A stretch of DNA of 64,000 nucleotides, taken from assembly GCF_001612965.1 (NCBI RefSeq), contig NZ_BDBL01000007.1:124001-188000 (forward strand). The letters run 5' to 3'. The position numbers and the translations under genes were made by a program. The stretch is from Nocardia kruczakiae NBRC 101016 (GTDB lineage Bacteria; Actinomycetota; Actinomycetes; Mycobacteriales; Mycobacteriaceae). Below, one piece after another: positions 1 to 9,238 of the stretch (the first letter of the stretch is position 1; each line of letters opens with the position of its first letter). The notes under the pieces are model-generated. The model made no database searches. It was not told the DNA's origin and saw only the letters and a list, made by a program, of their open reading frames with translations.

Positions 1-797
1 TCGATCTCGGCGGCGTCGACGGTCTGGTGCACGTCTCCGAGCTGTCCTGGAAGCACATCGACCACCCGTCCGAGGTCGTCGAGGTCGGCATGGAGGTCAC
101 CGTCGAGGTTCTCGACGTCGACCTGGACCGCGAGCGGGTTTCGCTGTCGCTCAAGGCGACCCAGGAAGACCCGTGGCGTCAGTTCGCCCGCACCCACGCC
201 ATCGGCCAGATCGTGCCCGGCAAGGTCACCAAGCTGGTTCCGTTCGGTGCGTTCGTGCGCGTCGAAGAGGGCATCGAGGGCCTGGTGCACATCTCCGAGC
301 TGGCCGAGCGCCACGTCGAGGTGCCGGACCAGGTTGTCGCCGTGGGCGACGACGCGATGGTCAAGGTCATCGACATCGACCTGGAGCGTCGCCGGATCTC
401 GCTGTCGCTGAAGCAGGCGAACGAGGACTACCACGCCGAGTTCGACCCGTCGAAGTACGGCATGGCCGACAGCTACGACGAGCAGGGCAACTACATCTTC
501 CCCGAGGGCTTCGACCCCGAGACCAACGAATGGCTCGAGGGCTTCGACAAGCAGCGGGAAGAGTGGGAAGGCCGCTACGCCGAGGCCGAGCGTCGTCACA
601 AGATGCACACCGCTCAGATGGAGAAGATGGCGGCCGACGCCGCCGCCGAGGCCGCCAACGGCGGTGCCTCCGGTAACTACTCCTCCGAGAGCGGCGCGCA
701 GAGCTCGTCCGCCAGCTCCTCGGAGCCGGCCGGCGGTTCGCTGGCCAGCGACGCGCAGCTCGCCGCGCTGCGTGAGAAGCTGTCCGGCAACGCGTAA
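1..797 (+). CDS. rpsA: 30S ribosomal protein S1, C-terminal part (5' truncated by window)
   Basis: The reading frame is open from base 3, so this is the 3' part of rpsA. S1 binds mRNA on the small ribosomal subunit and helps place structured or SD-poor messages. Two S1 (OB-fold) repeats are visible. The first is incomplete at the window edge and includes [10 protein letters not shown] and RVSLSLK. The second is complete and includes [22 protein letters not shown] and [13 protein letters not shown]. After them comes a low-complexity Ser/Glu/Ala tail ending in [15 protein letters not shown], the usual ending of mycobacterial RpsA. A strong hairpin follows the stop directly, and coaE lies downstream as in M. 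tuberculosis. Confidence 0.97.
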   Translation, partial: DLGGVDGLVHVSELSWKHIDHPSEVVEVGMEVTVEVLDVDLDRERVSLSLKATQEDPWRQFARTHAIGQIVPGKVTKLVPFGAFVRVEEGIEGLVHISELAERHVEVPDQVVAVGDDAMVKVIDIDLERRRISLSLKQANEDYHAEFDPSKYGMADSYDEQGNYIFPEGFDPETNEWLEGFDKQREEWEGRYAEAERRHKMHTAQMEKMAADAAAEAANGGASGNYSSESGAQSSSASSSEPAGGSLASDAQLAALREKLSGNA

Positions 798-813
798 TTC
801 GCCGAGCTGAAAC

Positions 814-844
814 GAAGGCCCCGGTCCATCGGACCGGGGCCTTC
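814..844 (+). terminator. rpsA terminator hairpin
   Basis: Perfect 14-bp inverted repeat, GAAGGCCCCGGTCC and its complement, with a 3-nt ATC loop, beginning 16 nt after the rpsA stop. There is no U-tract, as is common for actinobacterial I-shaped terminators. Confidence 0.85.
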
Positions 845-985
845 GCCCATCTCCGGGCTGCCCATTCAGACCGTCGTCACCGCGTCGCTACCGCCGGTCC
901 ATTATCCTCGGCGAGGATCTGCCACTGCGCTGGCTTGTCATCCGGCACTGTTGTGTTCACCGACGCGGAAGGTCTCGGCACCGGA

Positions 986-2515
986 ATGGGTCTGTTCGAC
1001 GGCATCAAGAGGCGTGATTTTCTGGCGAAGGCCATGGCGGCCGGTGGGGTCGGGGCGCTGGCCGCCTGGGCGAACCCGATCATCGAGCGTGCACACGCGG
1101 CCGACCCGGCGGGGATGGGCGGGCTCGGCGACATCGAGCATTTCGTCCTGCTGATGCAGGAGAACCGCTCGTTCGACCACTACTTCGGAACCCTCTCCGG
1201 CGTAAGGGGTTTCGACGACGCCTCGCCGGCGTGGAAGCAGTACGGCTACGCTCCCGGCGTCGGGCCCACCGCCGACGGGTTCATCGTCCCGTTCCGGCTC
1301 GACACCACCCGCGGCGCGACCCTCGACGGCGAATGTATCAACGATCCCGATCATTCCTGGGGCGGTATGCACGAGGCGTGGAACGGCGGCCGCAACGACC
1401 GCTGGATGCCGATGTCGGTCGCCGGCGTCGGCGCCGCCAACGGTCCGGCGGCCATGGGGTATTACACCCGCGCCGATATCCCGATTCACCACGAGCTGGC
1501 CGATGCGTTCACCCTCTGCGACCACTACCACTGCTCGGTCCTCGGCCCGACCGACCCGAACCGGCTGTACTGGGTCTCCGCCACCATCGACCCCGACGGT
1601 CTGGCCGGCGGTCCGCTGGTGGAGACGCCGACGCTGATCCCGCAGAACGCCTACAGCTGGCGCACCTACCCGGAGAACCTGTCCGAGGCCGGCGTCGACT
1701 GGAAGATCTACAACAATCGCGACGTCGGCCCCATCTCGTCGGTGATCCTCGACGGCATGATGGGCTGCTTCAAACAGGCCGCGGACCCGAATTCCGAACT
1801 GGCCAAGCGCGGCAAGGCTCCGGTCTATCCGCAGGATTTCGCGGCGGACGTGGCCGCCGACCGCCTGCCCTCGGTGTCGTGGGTGATTCCGCCGCTGTTG
1901 AACTGCGAACATCCGGCGCTGCCACCGGCATTGGGCGCGGTGGGCATCATGCAGGTGCTCGACATCCTCACCTCCAATCCGAAGGTGTGGGAGAAGACCG
2001 CGCTCATCGTGAGCTACGACGAGAACGGCGGATTCTTCGATCATGTGACCCCGCCGACCCCGCCGCCCGGCACACCGGGGGAGTACCTCACCGTGGATCT
2101 CGGCCGGGTACCCGCCGCCAAGGGGGTCGCGGGCCCGGTCGGATTGGGCTACCGCGTCCCGTGTTTGGTCATCTCGCCGTATTCCCGCGGCGGCCTGGTC
2201 GCCTCGCAGACGTTCGATCACACCTCGCAATTGCGTTTGCTGGAACGTCGTTTCGGCGTGGACGTTCCGAATTTGACCGCCTGGCGCCGCAGCGTCACCG
2301 GCGATATGACCTCGGCCTTCGATTTCGGTTCGGCACCCGATTCCGTGCCGCCGCGAATTACCGATCCGAGACCGAAATCGGATGCCGCTCTGGCGCAATG
2401 TGGTCCGAATATCGCGCTCGGCACCGAGGATAAGGGAATTCCCTATCCGGTGCCGCCGAATGCGATGCCGAGCCAGGAACCGGGCTCGCGCCGAAGTCCG
2501 AGCGGTCTGGTGTGA
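986..2515 (+). CDS. Tat-exported phospholipase C (phosphoesterase family)
   Basis: Secreted phospholipase C of the PF04185 family, 509 aa, similar along its whole length to mycobacterial PlcA-D. It should hydrolyse phospholipids outside the cytoplasm. The N-terminus [17 protein letters not shown] carries a twin-arginine motif, then an Ala/Gly-rich hydrophobic stretch and a likely cleavage site near AHA-AD. Family motifs are [10 protein letters not shown] near residue 55, [19 protein letters not shown] and ISPYSRGG. I chose ATG 986 because it puts the Arg pair close to the N-terminus and has GGAAGG 13 nt upstream; a TTG at 935 would add 17 unlikely residues. The gene stands alone and ends at a terminator shared with a convergent small frame. 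Substrate is not determined. Confidence 0.9.
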   Translation: MGLFDGIKRRDFLAKAMAAGGVGALAAWANPIIERAHAADPAGMGGLGDIEHFVLLMQENRSFDHYFGTLSGVRGFDDASPAWKQYGYAPGVGPTADGFIVPFRLDTTRGATLDGECINDPDHSWGGMHEAWNGGRNDRWMPMSVAGVGAANGPAAMGYYTRADIPIHHELADAFTLCDHYHCSVLGPTDPNRLYWVSATIDPDGLAGGPLVETPTLIPQNAYSWRTYPENLSEAGVDWKIYNNRDVGPISSVILDGMMGCFKQAADPNSELAKRGKAPVYPQDFAADVAADRLPSVSWVIPPLLNCEHPALPPALGAVGIMQVLDILTSNPKVWEKTALIVSYDENGGFFDHVTPPTPPPGTPGEYLTVDLGRVPAAKGVAGPVGLGYRVPCLVISPYSRGGLVASQTFDHTSQLRLLERRFGVDVPNLTAWRRSVTGDMTSAFDFGSAPDSVPPRITDPRPKSDAALAQCGPNIALGTEDKGIPYPVPPNAMPSQEPGSRRSPSGLV

Positions 2516-2520
2516 AATAC

Positions 2521-2552
2521 CGGCGGCCCACCGAGTACGCGGTGGGCCGCCG
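2521..2552 (+). terminator. Bidirectional terminator after phospholipase C
   Basis: Perfect 13-bp stem CGGCGGCCCACCG and its complement with a 6-nt loop, five bases after the phospholipase stop. It could also stop transcription of the convergent small frame ending at 2570. Confidence 0.8.
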
Positions 2553-2569
2553 AACGTTCGAGGTACTGG

Positions 2570-2776
2570 TCAGCTTGCCGTGGCGGGAATCCAGCGGGTG
2601 GCGCCGCTGCGGCTGCGCATGGCGGCGAAGCTGTGCCGAGCGGGGCTGAGTAGGGCGGTCAACCACGAACGGCGATGTTCGGCCAGTGCTGCCGCAACGG
2701 CGGGTATCCGAATGCAGTGCACGGTGCCTGCCAAACCCAGCCGGTGGCGACCCGACTGGATGTGTGTGGTGCCCAA
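2570..2776 (-). CDS. Small basic protein of unknown function
   Basis: A 68-residue frame beginning with TTG at 2776 and ending 17 bases before the shared terminator. On the minus strand the start is preceded by GAAGGA at SD distance, which is why I keep it. The product is Arg/His/Ala-rich and starts GTTHIQSGRHRLGLAG. It has one moderately hydrophobic stretch around TVHCIRIPAVAAALA and no family I recognise. Neighbours are a phospholipase C (convergent) and coaE (divergent). It could be a chance frame in GC-rich DNA; the RBS and terminator placement argue mildly against that. Confidence 0.4.
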   Translation of the reverse strand: MGTTHIQSGRHRLGLAGTVHCIRIPAVAAALAEHRRSWLTALLSPARHSFAAMRSRSGATRWIPATAS

Positions 2777-3066
2777 TGATCGTCCTTCGCTAGCTCGGAT
2801 GGCCTGGATCGCCCGGGGCGAAACAGTAGCGGAACAAAAGTGCGGGGCTGCGGATTTTGCGTGACTTCGGACCCGGCGTGTCGGAAAGTTGCCGACTCCA
2901 GGTCGGTATCGGGCGGAAAAAGTTGCGAATTGATATCACCGGCGTCACGGAATGGGTAATACCGCGCGGATGAGGTGAAAAAGAAACACGCGGTGGGTAA
3001 TCAGTTCGATCGGCCCGCGGCCGGGGTGCGGGCGCGGACGCCGGCAGTGGATGCGAGACTGGGGAA

Positions 3067-4263
3067 ATGTTGCGTATCGGTCTCACCGGAGGCATGGGAG
3101 CGGGTAAGTCGACGGTGGCGCGGCTGCTGGTGGAACGCGGGGCGGTGCTGGTCGACAGCGACGCCATCGCCCGCGAGGTCGTCGAACCCGGCACCGAGGG
3201 CCTGGCCGCACTGGTCGCGGCATTCGGCCCGGACATTCTGGCCGAGGACGGCAGTTTGAACCGCCCGGCGCTCGCGGCGGTCGCCTTCGCGGACGAGCAG
3301 TCGCGAACGACGCTGAACTCGATCACCCATCCGCTGGTCGGCCGGCGCACCACCGAGCTGATCGCCGCCGCGCCCGCGGACGCCGTTGTGGTGCAGGATG
3401 TTCCGCTTCTGGTCGAGAACAATCTCGGCGCGATGATGAATCTCGTCGTGGTGGTGATGGCCGACGAGCAGACTCGCGTGCACCGGCTCGAGCAGTTCCG
3501 TGGCGTGAGCCGTGCGGACGCGCTGGCGCGGATCAAGGCGCAGGCGAGTGACGACCAACGGCGTGCGGCCGCGGATGTCCTGTTGGACAACAATTCCGAT
3601 GCCGAGGCGCTGGCACCGCAGGTGCGAGCGCTGTGGGAGCAGCGCCTGCTGCCCTTCGAACACAATGTGCGCACCGGGACTGCGGCGCGCTCGACCGGGC
3701 CGGTGCGGTTGGTCGAGCCGGATCCGCAGTGGGCGGCGCAGGCGCAGCGGTTGATCGGTCGGCTGTGGCTGGCCTGCGGTGGCGACGCGCGCCGCATCGA
3801 TCATATCGGTTCCACCGCCGTGCCGGGGCTGGCCGCCAAGGATGTCGTCGACATCCAGATCACGGTCGCCGACCTCGCGACGGCCGACGCGCTGCGAGAT
3901 CGATTGGCCGCCGCCGGTTTTCCGCCGATCGACTCGGTCACCGGCGACAACCCGAAGCCGACGCCTCAGGACCCCGCGGGCACCGATGCCGAGCTGTGGG
4001 CGAAACGTCTGCACGGCAACGCCGATCCCGGGCGGCTCGCGAATGTCCATGTGCGCGTGGACGGTTCGCCGGGGCAGCGGTTCGCCCTGGACTTCCGCGA
4101 CTGGTTGCGAGCCGACGCCGACGCCCGTGCCGAGTACCTGGAGATCAAGCGCCGCGGGGAGGCGGAGGCGACGGGCAAGGTGGGCGATGAGGCCGTCGAG
4201 GCGTACCTGTCGGTGAAGGAACCCTGGTTCGACAAGATCTACGAACGGGTTCCGCGCGCCTGA
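3067..4263 (+). CDS. coaE: Dephospho-CoA kinase fused to GrpB/UPF0157 domain
   Basis: Catalyses the last step of coenzyme A synthesis, ATP-dependent phosphorylation of the dephospho-CoA 3'-hydroxyl. It has 398 aa. Residues 1 to about 195 are the kinase, with P-loop GLTGGMGAGKST at 6-17 and the family segments DSDAIAREVVEPG and QDVPLLVENNLG. Residues about 210-395 are a GrpB-type domain (nucleotidyltransferase-fold relative) with RIDHIGSTAVPGLAAKDVVDIQI. The same two-domain arrangement occurs in mycobacterial CoaE, where the second domain is thought to aid folding. ATG 3067 follows GGGGAA closely. The stop lies a few bases from where an antisense aldo/keto reductase frame loses homology. Confidence 0.96.
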   Translation: MLRIGLTGGMGAGKSTVARLLVERGAVLVDSDAIAREVVEPGTEGLAALVAAFGPDILAEDGSLNRPALAAVAFADEQSRTTLNSITHPLVGRRTTELIAAAPADAVVVQDVPLLVENNLGAMMNLVVVVMADEQTRVHRLEQFRGVSRADALARIKAQASDDQRRAAADVLLDNNSDAEALAPQVRALWEQRLLPFEHNVRTGTAARSTGPVRLVEPDPQWAAQAQRLIGRLWLACGGDARRIDHIGSTAVPGLAAKDVVDIQITVADLATADALRDRLAAAGFPPIDSVTGDNPKPTPQDPAGTDAELWAKRLHGNADPGRLANVHVRVDGSPGQRFALDFRDWLRADADARAEYLEIKRRGEAEATGKVGDEAVEAYLSVKEPWFDKIYERVPRA

Positions 4264-4825
4264 CGCAGTATTCGTTCTGCGCGCTGATGAACCGCTCGAG
4301 ATTGCCTGTGCGGGCGGTCCACTCGGCGTCGGCGGTCTGCCAGCCGGTGAAGTTGGAATGGCCCAGGTACCGGATCTTGCCCTCGTGGACGAGATCGTCC
4401 AGCGCGGACAGCGTCTCCTCGATCGGCGTAGCCGGATCCGGGCGATGCAGCTGGTAGAGATCGATCCAGTCCGTACGCAGCCGGCGCAGCGACTGCTCGA
4501 CGGCCCGGCGGATGTAGCGGCGTGAGCCGCGCGCCCCCCAGTCCTCGCCGTTGTCCTCGCCGAGGCGGCGCACATCGTTGCCGAACTTGGTCGCGATGAC
4601 GACATCGTCGCGTCTGCCTTGCAGGATCTCGCCGATTCGCCGTTCCGATTCCCCGTAGGAGTCGGCCGTATCGATCAGGTTGATGCCGTGGTCGAGCGCG
4701 GCGTGCAGCACGGCCCTGCTCTGCTCGAGATCGAGCTTCATCCCGAAATTGTTGGTGCCCAGCCCGACGACCGAGACCGCGAGCCCCGAACTCCCGACAC
4801 GACGCAACGACGACGACTCACCCAT
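4145..4825 (-). pseudogene. Aldo/keto reductase, truncated at the 3' end
   Basis: The N-terminal half of an NADPH-dependent aldo/keto reductase. ATG 4825 follows GGGAG, and the frame reads MGESSSLRRVGSSGLAVSVV. It contains the catalytic residues seen in LIDTADSYGE (Asp, Tyr), VIATKFG (Lys) and WIDLYQLHRPD (His). Homology runs through RFISAQNEY at about 4268-4294 and then stops, exactly next to the coaE stop at 4261-4263. The frame continues to 4145 only as antisense of coaE, giving a Pro/Arg-rich tail unlike any reductase. Roughly 120-150 residues that form the end of the barrel and the cofactor site are missing. It is probably non-functional; an alternative is a recently shortened gene. Confidence 0.8.
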
Positions 4826-4954
4826 GGCTCTCCCGGTTCTCGAGGGGCCGTGAACGACCAGGCTGGACCCTGGTGGCGTGGCCCCACGCGAAGAAGAGTT
4901 CGGCGCAGCCCGACTCGTTTCCGGCATCTGCCGCCCAGGGCTCGGCGCTGGGTC

Positions 4955-5479
4955 TCACCGCCAGCCGAGGGTGATACCTCGGGAGCGCAGCCAGGCTTCG
5001 AAATCGTGTCCGTGCGCGGCGATTCCGTCGATGGCGATGGTGGCGGCCTCGATCGCCTGCTGGGCCTCGGCCGCGCTCAGATATCCGGCGGCGTGGGCGG
5101 CCAGCAACTCGTCGACGTCGAGCAGAATCGCCTCCCGTCCGGTGCGGACGACGATGTCGAGGTAGTGGTCGACCGACTTCCACATCTGCGGGCCCGCCGG
5201 GGAGAAATCACCGATATCGAGGTAGAAGTCCTGATCGCGCGGGTGGGTGGGGCGGAAGTGGAACACGGTGGCGCGCAGCGACAGCTGCGGTAGCAGCCAG
5301 GACTCGAGGTAGTGGAATTCCGGATGATCCGCGGCGCGGGCCATGTAGAGGCCCCAGGGTTCGGTCCGGTACGTCTCGACCGGCCGCACGAAACCCTTGG
5401 GATCGGTATTGGTGGACCCGGCGAGGTCGAAGTACTCGATCTTCGGCCGATGCAGATCGACCACATGCCCCTGCGTCAT
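4955..5479 (-). CDS. DUF402 domain protein, copy 1
   Basis: 174-aa DUF402 (PF04167) protein. Members have a small beta-barrel, and some are nucleoside-diphosphate phosphatases or RNA-binding, but I cannot assign an activity here. The core runs from about residue 14 (IEYFDLAGSTNTDPKGFV) through YLDIGDFSP and VDHYLDIVVR, then a helical tail (VDELLAAHAAGYLS, HGHDFEAWLRSRGITLGWR). It is closely similar to the gene just upstream on the same strand (5565-6128), including the conserved Tyr/Asp-rich segments, so the two are a tandem duplication. The gap between them is 85 bases, compatible with co-transcription. Confidence 0.85.
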   Translation of the reverse strand: MTQGHVVDLHRPKIEYFDLAGSTNTDPKGFVRPVETYRTEPWGLYMARAADHPEFHYLESWLLPQLSLRATVFHFRPTHPRDQDFYLDIGDFSPAGPQMWKSVDHYLDIVVRTGREAILLDVDELLAAHAAGYLSAAEAQQAIEAATIAIDGIAAHGHDFEAWLRSRGITLGWR

Positions 5480-5564
5480 GCTCCGAATCTACCGTCGCCG
5501 GCCCGCGAAACGCCCGCTCGCGCCGCGATTCGATGATCATCGGCGCGAGCGGGTGGTGACGGGG

Positions 5565-6128
5565 TTACAGCCAGTGCAGTGTGACGCCCTGGGTGGTGAG
5601 CCAGCGTTCGAAGTTGTGATCGTGCGAGGCGATACCGTCGACGACGGCGGTGGCCTGCTCGAACGCCCGCTGGGCCGTCTCGGCCGACACATGGCCGGCC
5701 GCGTGCGCGGCGAACAGTTCGTCGACCCCGTGTAGCTCGCAGACATGGCCGTTGCGGGCGACGATGTCGATGTAGTGGTACTCGGCCCGCCAGCGCTTCG
5801 GCTCGATCTTGGCGAAGTTGCCGATATAGATGTGATAGATCGGATCGCGATCGTGTGCCGCGTTGACGTGATGCATGGTGACGCGGACCGACTGCTTGGG
5901 CAGGAGCCAGGTCTCGGTGTAGCGGTAGGGCGGGGTGTCGGCCGCCCGGACCAGATACAGACCCCACGGCTCGACGTGATAACTGTCGACCGAATGGACG
6001 AATCCGCGGGAATCGGTTCTGGTGAGATCGGCGATGTCGAAATATTCGACGTGCGGTCTGTGTGCCGTGCCCGATGGTGGCACCGGAATCGGTGTTTTTC
6101 GGCCCGGAATGTTGCGATTCGACGGCAT
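5565..6128 (-). CDS. DUF402 domain protein, copy 2
   Basis: 187-aa DUF402 (PF04167) paralogue of the neighbouring downstream gene. The shared scaffold is VEYFDIADLTRTDSRGFVHS, EPWGLYLVRAAD, ETWLLPKQSVRV, YHIYIGNFAKI, EYHYIDIVA and FERWLTTQGVTLHWL. An N-terminal extension rich in Pro/Arg/Asn (about 25 residues) is absent from copy 1. ATG 6128 is preferred because GGAG lies about 9 bases upstream; ATG 6197 is in frame but has no clear RBS. No catalytic role can be assigned from sequence alone. Confidence 0.82.
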   Translation of the reverse strand: MPSNRNIPGRKTPIPVPPSGTAHRPHVEYFDIADLTRTDSRGFVHSVDSYHVEPWGLYLVRAADTPPYRYTETWLLPKQSVRVTMHHVNAAHDRDPIYHIYIGNFAKIEPKRWRAEYHYIDIVARNGHVCELHGVDELFAAHAAGHVSAETAQRAFEQATAVVDGIASHDHNFERWLTTQGVTLHWL

Positions 6129-6953
6129 TGGGCTGACTCCATTGGGCGCGGCAGTGCGCAGAGTCCGGGTGACACGTTCAGCGAGGAAACCGGCCATAAC
6201 ACTTGCCCTTCTCGACTTCCGACCGGATCAGCGTACACCCGGGCAACCCCCTCCGGCGGGGTGAAAACGACACGGAATCCGGCTGATTCGGCCGTGTCGT
6301 TATCGTCGAGCCGCCCTGCTCTACCAGACATTTCGGGCATTTGGTCGCTTGATTCACTGCTGCGCGCGCGGTTGCCGGGGCAATGCTCCCGGGGCCCCGG
6401 CAAACCTCCGGCCGGACCTGTCGCAATGGTCGGCGGCGGCGCTTCGGTGGCGCCGCTGGGCGGGACTGTGTCGTCACTTCGGGCGAATTGTCGAATTATT
6501 CTGTGGAGCAGTGGGTCCGGCCTGTTGTGGCCGAAAGATGGTGGCATGAATCGAATTGTTCGAAATGTCCGAACGAGTCGGCCGGGAATTGTGGTGTCGG
6601 TGACGCGAGTCCGGTCGAAATGATTGGGATAGGGCGTGTTCCGGAGGGGTGAACGGGTTCCGTCGCCGGGCGATCGTATCGACGTCCGATATGGCGGCTT
6701 CGGTTCGCGGTGGACGATGCCGGCGGGTGTGGAAGCGGGAGCGGCGGCCGAGCCCGCTGTGACGGTCCTCGCGTCGGGGGTCGGCGGGCCGCTGGTATTG
6801 CCGTGTGGTTGCCCTGAGCAGTCGGTGCATCCAGCGCCGCGGCCGGGCGGCCCCTGGCCACGCCGCCGCAGCGCCTGTGCCCGCCGATACGGAGTCGTGG
6901 CCGAAAAATGATCACCGGGTGTGTCGCTGTGCCCGCGATCACGGCGCCGGAAC
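6129..6953. other. Intergenic stretch upstream of uvrB
   Basis: About 800 bases between the divergent DUF402 gene and uvrB. Several frames of 60-120 codons are open here, but all are Arg/Pro-rich with no RBS, no family and no codon-position bias that I can see. A hairpin with 10-bp arms AACGACACGG and CCGTGTCGTT sits at 6266-6301. A short palindrome, TCGAA-TTG-TTCGA, sits near 6548-6560. No gene is supported. Confidence 0.5.
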
Positions 6954-6976
6954 TTGTCGGTGTCGCGGCTTACCCT
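6954..6976 (+). promoter_or_regulatory. RecA-independent DNA-damage promoter (RecA-NDp/PafBC type) of uvrB
   Basis: TTGTCGGTG at 6954-6962, eight spacer bases, then TACCCT at 6971-6976. This matches the mycobacterial RecA-NDp consensus tTGTCRGtg-N8-TAnnnT exactly. The uvrB ATG lies 8 bases after the -10, so the transcript is probably leaderless. The same motif precedes uvrA at 17570. Confidence 0.8.
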
Positions 6977-6983
6977 GGTGACC

Positions 6984-9167
6984 ATGGCTTTCGCAACGGA
7001 GATCCCCGCGGATTCGGACGCACCCGGCGAGCAGCCGCTGGCGCATTCGGAATTCCGGCCGATCGGGGCGATCGAACGCTCCGACGGGCGGTTCGAGGTC
7101 GTCAGCGAGCATCGGCCCGCCGGTGACCAGCCTGCCGCGATCGCGGAGCTGGAGCGGCGGTTGCGTGGCGGTGAGAAGGACGTGGTGCTGCTCGGCGCCA
7201 CCGGGACCGGCAAGTCGGCCACCGCGGCCTGGCTGATCGAGCGGGTCCAGCGCCCGACCCTGGTCATGGCGCCGAACAAGACCCTGGCCGCCCAGCTGGC
7301 CAACGAACTGCGCGAGATGTTGCCGCACAACGCGGTGGAGTATTTCGTCTCCTACTACGACTACTACCAGCCCGAGGCCTACATCGCGCAGACCGATACC
7401 TACATCGAGAAGGACTCCTCGATCAACGACGACGTGGAGCGGCTGCGCCATTCGGCGACCTCGAGCCTGCTCTCGCGCCGCGATGTCGTGGTGGTCGCCT
7501 CGGTCTCGTGTATCTACGGCCTGGGTACGCCGCAATCCTATCTGGACCGCTCGGTGCAGCTCGAGGTCGGCGCCGAGGTCGAGCGCGACCGGCTGCTGCG
7601 CCTGCTGGTCGATGTCCAGTACACGCGCAACGACATGGCCTTCACCCGCGGTTCGTTCCGGGTGCGCGGCGACACCGTCGAGATCATCCCCTCCTACGAG
7701 GAACTCGCGGTCCGCATCGAATTCTTCGGCGACGAGATCGAGGCGCTGTACTACCTGCATCCGCTCACCGGCGATGTGGTGCGCCAGGTCGACACCCTGC
7801 GTATCTTCCCGGCCACCCACTATGTGGCCGGACCGGATCGGATGGAGCGCGCGGTCGCCGATATCGAGACCGAACTCGAACAGCGGCTCGCGGATCTGGA
7901 GCGGCAGGGCAAACTGCTCGAGGCGCAGCGGCTGCGCATGCGCACCCAATACGACCTGGAGATGATCCGGCAGGTCGGGTTCTGCTCCGGTATCGAGAAC
8001 TATTCGCGGCATATCGACGGCCGTCCGGCCGGTTCGGCGCCGGCGACGCTGCTCGACTACTTCCCGGAGGACTTCCTGCTGATCATCGACGAGTCGCACG
8101 TGACCGTGCCGCAGATCGGCGGCATGTACGAAGGCGATATGTCGCGCAAGCGCAACCTCGTCGAATACGGTTTCCGGCTGCCCTCTGCGGTGGACAACCG
8201 CCCGCTCACCTGGGAGGAGTTCGCCGACCGGATCGGCCAGACCGTATACATGTCGGCGACGCCCGGCCCATACGAACTGGGCAGCACCGGCGGTGAATTC
8301 GTCGAGCAGGTGATCCGCCCGACCGGACTGGTCGACCCGCAGGTGGTGGTCAAGCCGACCAAGGGCCAGATCGACGATCTGGTGCACGAGATTCGTACCC
8401 GCACCGAACGCGATGAACGCGTCCTGGTCACCACCCTCACCAAGAAGATGGCCGAGGATCTCACCGACTATCTCCTGGGCATGGGTGTGCGCGTGCGCTA
8501 CCTGCATTCGGAGATCGACACGCTGCGCCGCGTCGAACTGCTGCGGCAGTTGCGGCTGGGCGAATACGACGTGCTGGTCGGCATCAACCTGCTGCGTGAG
8601 GGCCTCGACCTGCCGGAGGTGTCGCTGGTCGCGATCCTGGACGCCGACAAGGAGGGGTTCCTGCGCAGCGCCACCAGCCTCATCCAGACGATCGGGCGTG
8701 CCGCGCGCAACGTCTCCGGCGAAGTACACATGTACGCCGACAAGGTGACCGATTCGATGCGCCAGGCCATCGACGAGACCGAACGGCGGCGGGCCAAGCA
8801 GGTCGCCTACAACGAAGCCAACGGCATCGATCCGAAACCGCTGCGCAAGAAGATCGCCGACATCCTCGATCAGGTCTATCGCGAGGCCGACGAGACCGAG
8901 GTGGAGGTCGGCGGATCCGGGCGCAACGCCAGCCGCGGCCGCCGAGCCCAGGGTGAACCCGGCCGCGCGGTGAGCGCCGGGGTGTACGAGGGCCGCGATC
9001 TCGCGAACATGCCGCGCGCGGAACTGGCGGATCTGGTGGCCCAGCTGACCGATCAGATGATGAACGCCGCCCGCGAATTGCAGTTCGAGCTGGCCGGGCG
9101 ATTGCGCGATGAGATCGCCGACCTGAAGAAGGAGTTGCGTGGTATGGATGCCGCCGGGCTGAAATGA
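6984..9167 (+). CDS. uvrB: Excinuclease ABC subunit B
   Basis: UvrB is the damage-verification helicase of nucleotide excision repair. UvrA loads it onto DNA, and it then recruits UvrC for dual incision. The protein has 727 aa and is nearly collinear with M. tuberculosis UvrB. Features are Walker A GATGTGKS near residue 65, the beta-hairpin region [31 protein letters not shown] (Walker B), SATPGPYE, the motif VI segment QTIGRAARN, and a C-terminal UvrC-binding domain ([37 protein letters not shown]). ATG 6984 ([10 protein letters not shown]) matches the mycobacterial N-terminus and the predicted leaderless start; an earlier in-frame start is not needed. Confidence 0.97.
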   Translation: MAFATEIPADSDAPGEQPLAHSEFRPIGAIERSDGRFEVVSEHRPAGDQPAAIAELERRLRGGEKDVVLLGATGTGKSATAAWLIERVQRPTLVMAPNKTLAAQLANELREMLPHNAVEYFVSYYDYYQPEAYIAQTDTYIEKDSSINDDVERLRHSATSSLLSRRDVVVVASVSCIYGLGTPQSYLDRSVQLEVGAEVERDRLLRLLVDVQYTRNDMAFTRGSFRVRGDTVEIIPSYEELAVRIEFFGDEIEALYYLHPLTGDVVRQVDTLRIFPATHYVAGPDRMERAVADIETELEQRLADLERQGKLLEAQRLRMRTQYDLEMIRQVGFCSGIENYSRHIDGRPAGSAPATLLDYFPEDFLLIIDESHVTVPQIGGMYEGDMSRKRNLVEYGFRLPSAVDNRPLTWEEFADRIGQTVYMSATPGPYELGSTGGEFVEQVIRPTGLVDPQVVVKPTKGQIDDLVHEIRTRTERDERVLVTTLTKKMAEDLTDYLLGMGVRVRYLHSEIDTLRRVELLRQLRLGEYDVLVGINLLREGLDLPEVSLVAILDADKEGFLRSATSLIQTIGRAARNVSGEVHMYADKVTDSMRQAIDETERRRAKQVAYNEANGIDPKPLRKKIADILDQVYREADETEVEVGGSGRNASRGRRAQGEPGRAVSAGVYEGRDLANMPRAELADLVAQLTDQMMNAARELQFELAGRLRDEIADLKKELRGMDAAGLK

Positions 9168-9199
9168 GTTCCCGCGCAGCGTCTTTCCCACCTACGCCG

Positions 9200-9226
9200 G
9201 GGTGCCCCGGCCGGACCGGGGCACCC
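9200..9226. terminator. Terminator between convergent uvrB and VOC gene
   Basis: 11-bp perfect stem GGGTGCCCCGG and its complement with a 5-nt loop in the 71-base gap between the two convergent stops. It can serve both strands. Confidence 0.75.
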
Positions 9227-9238
9227 GCGCGGGCCGCG

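Noticed and set aside
938..2398. 486-codon open frame antisense to phospholipase C
   Set aside because: Arg/Gly/His-rich translation with no family or RBS; mirrors codon bias of the real gene.
6548..6577. TCGAA-TTG-TTCGA and a second GTTCG ... CGAAC, LexA-like
   Set aside because: Spacing differs from the actinobacterial SOS box (TCGAAC-N4-GTTCGA) and it is more than 400 bases from uvrB.
6349..6911. Several 60-120-codon frames in the uvrB upstream gap
   Set aside because: No RBS, no homology, Arg/Pro-rich; overlapping frames on both strands typical of GC-rich noise.
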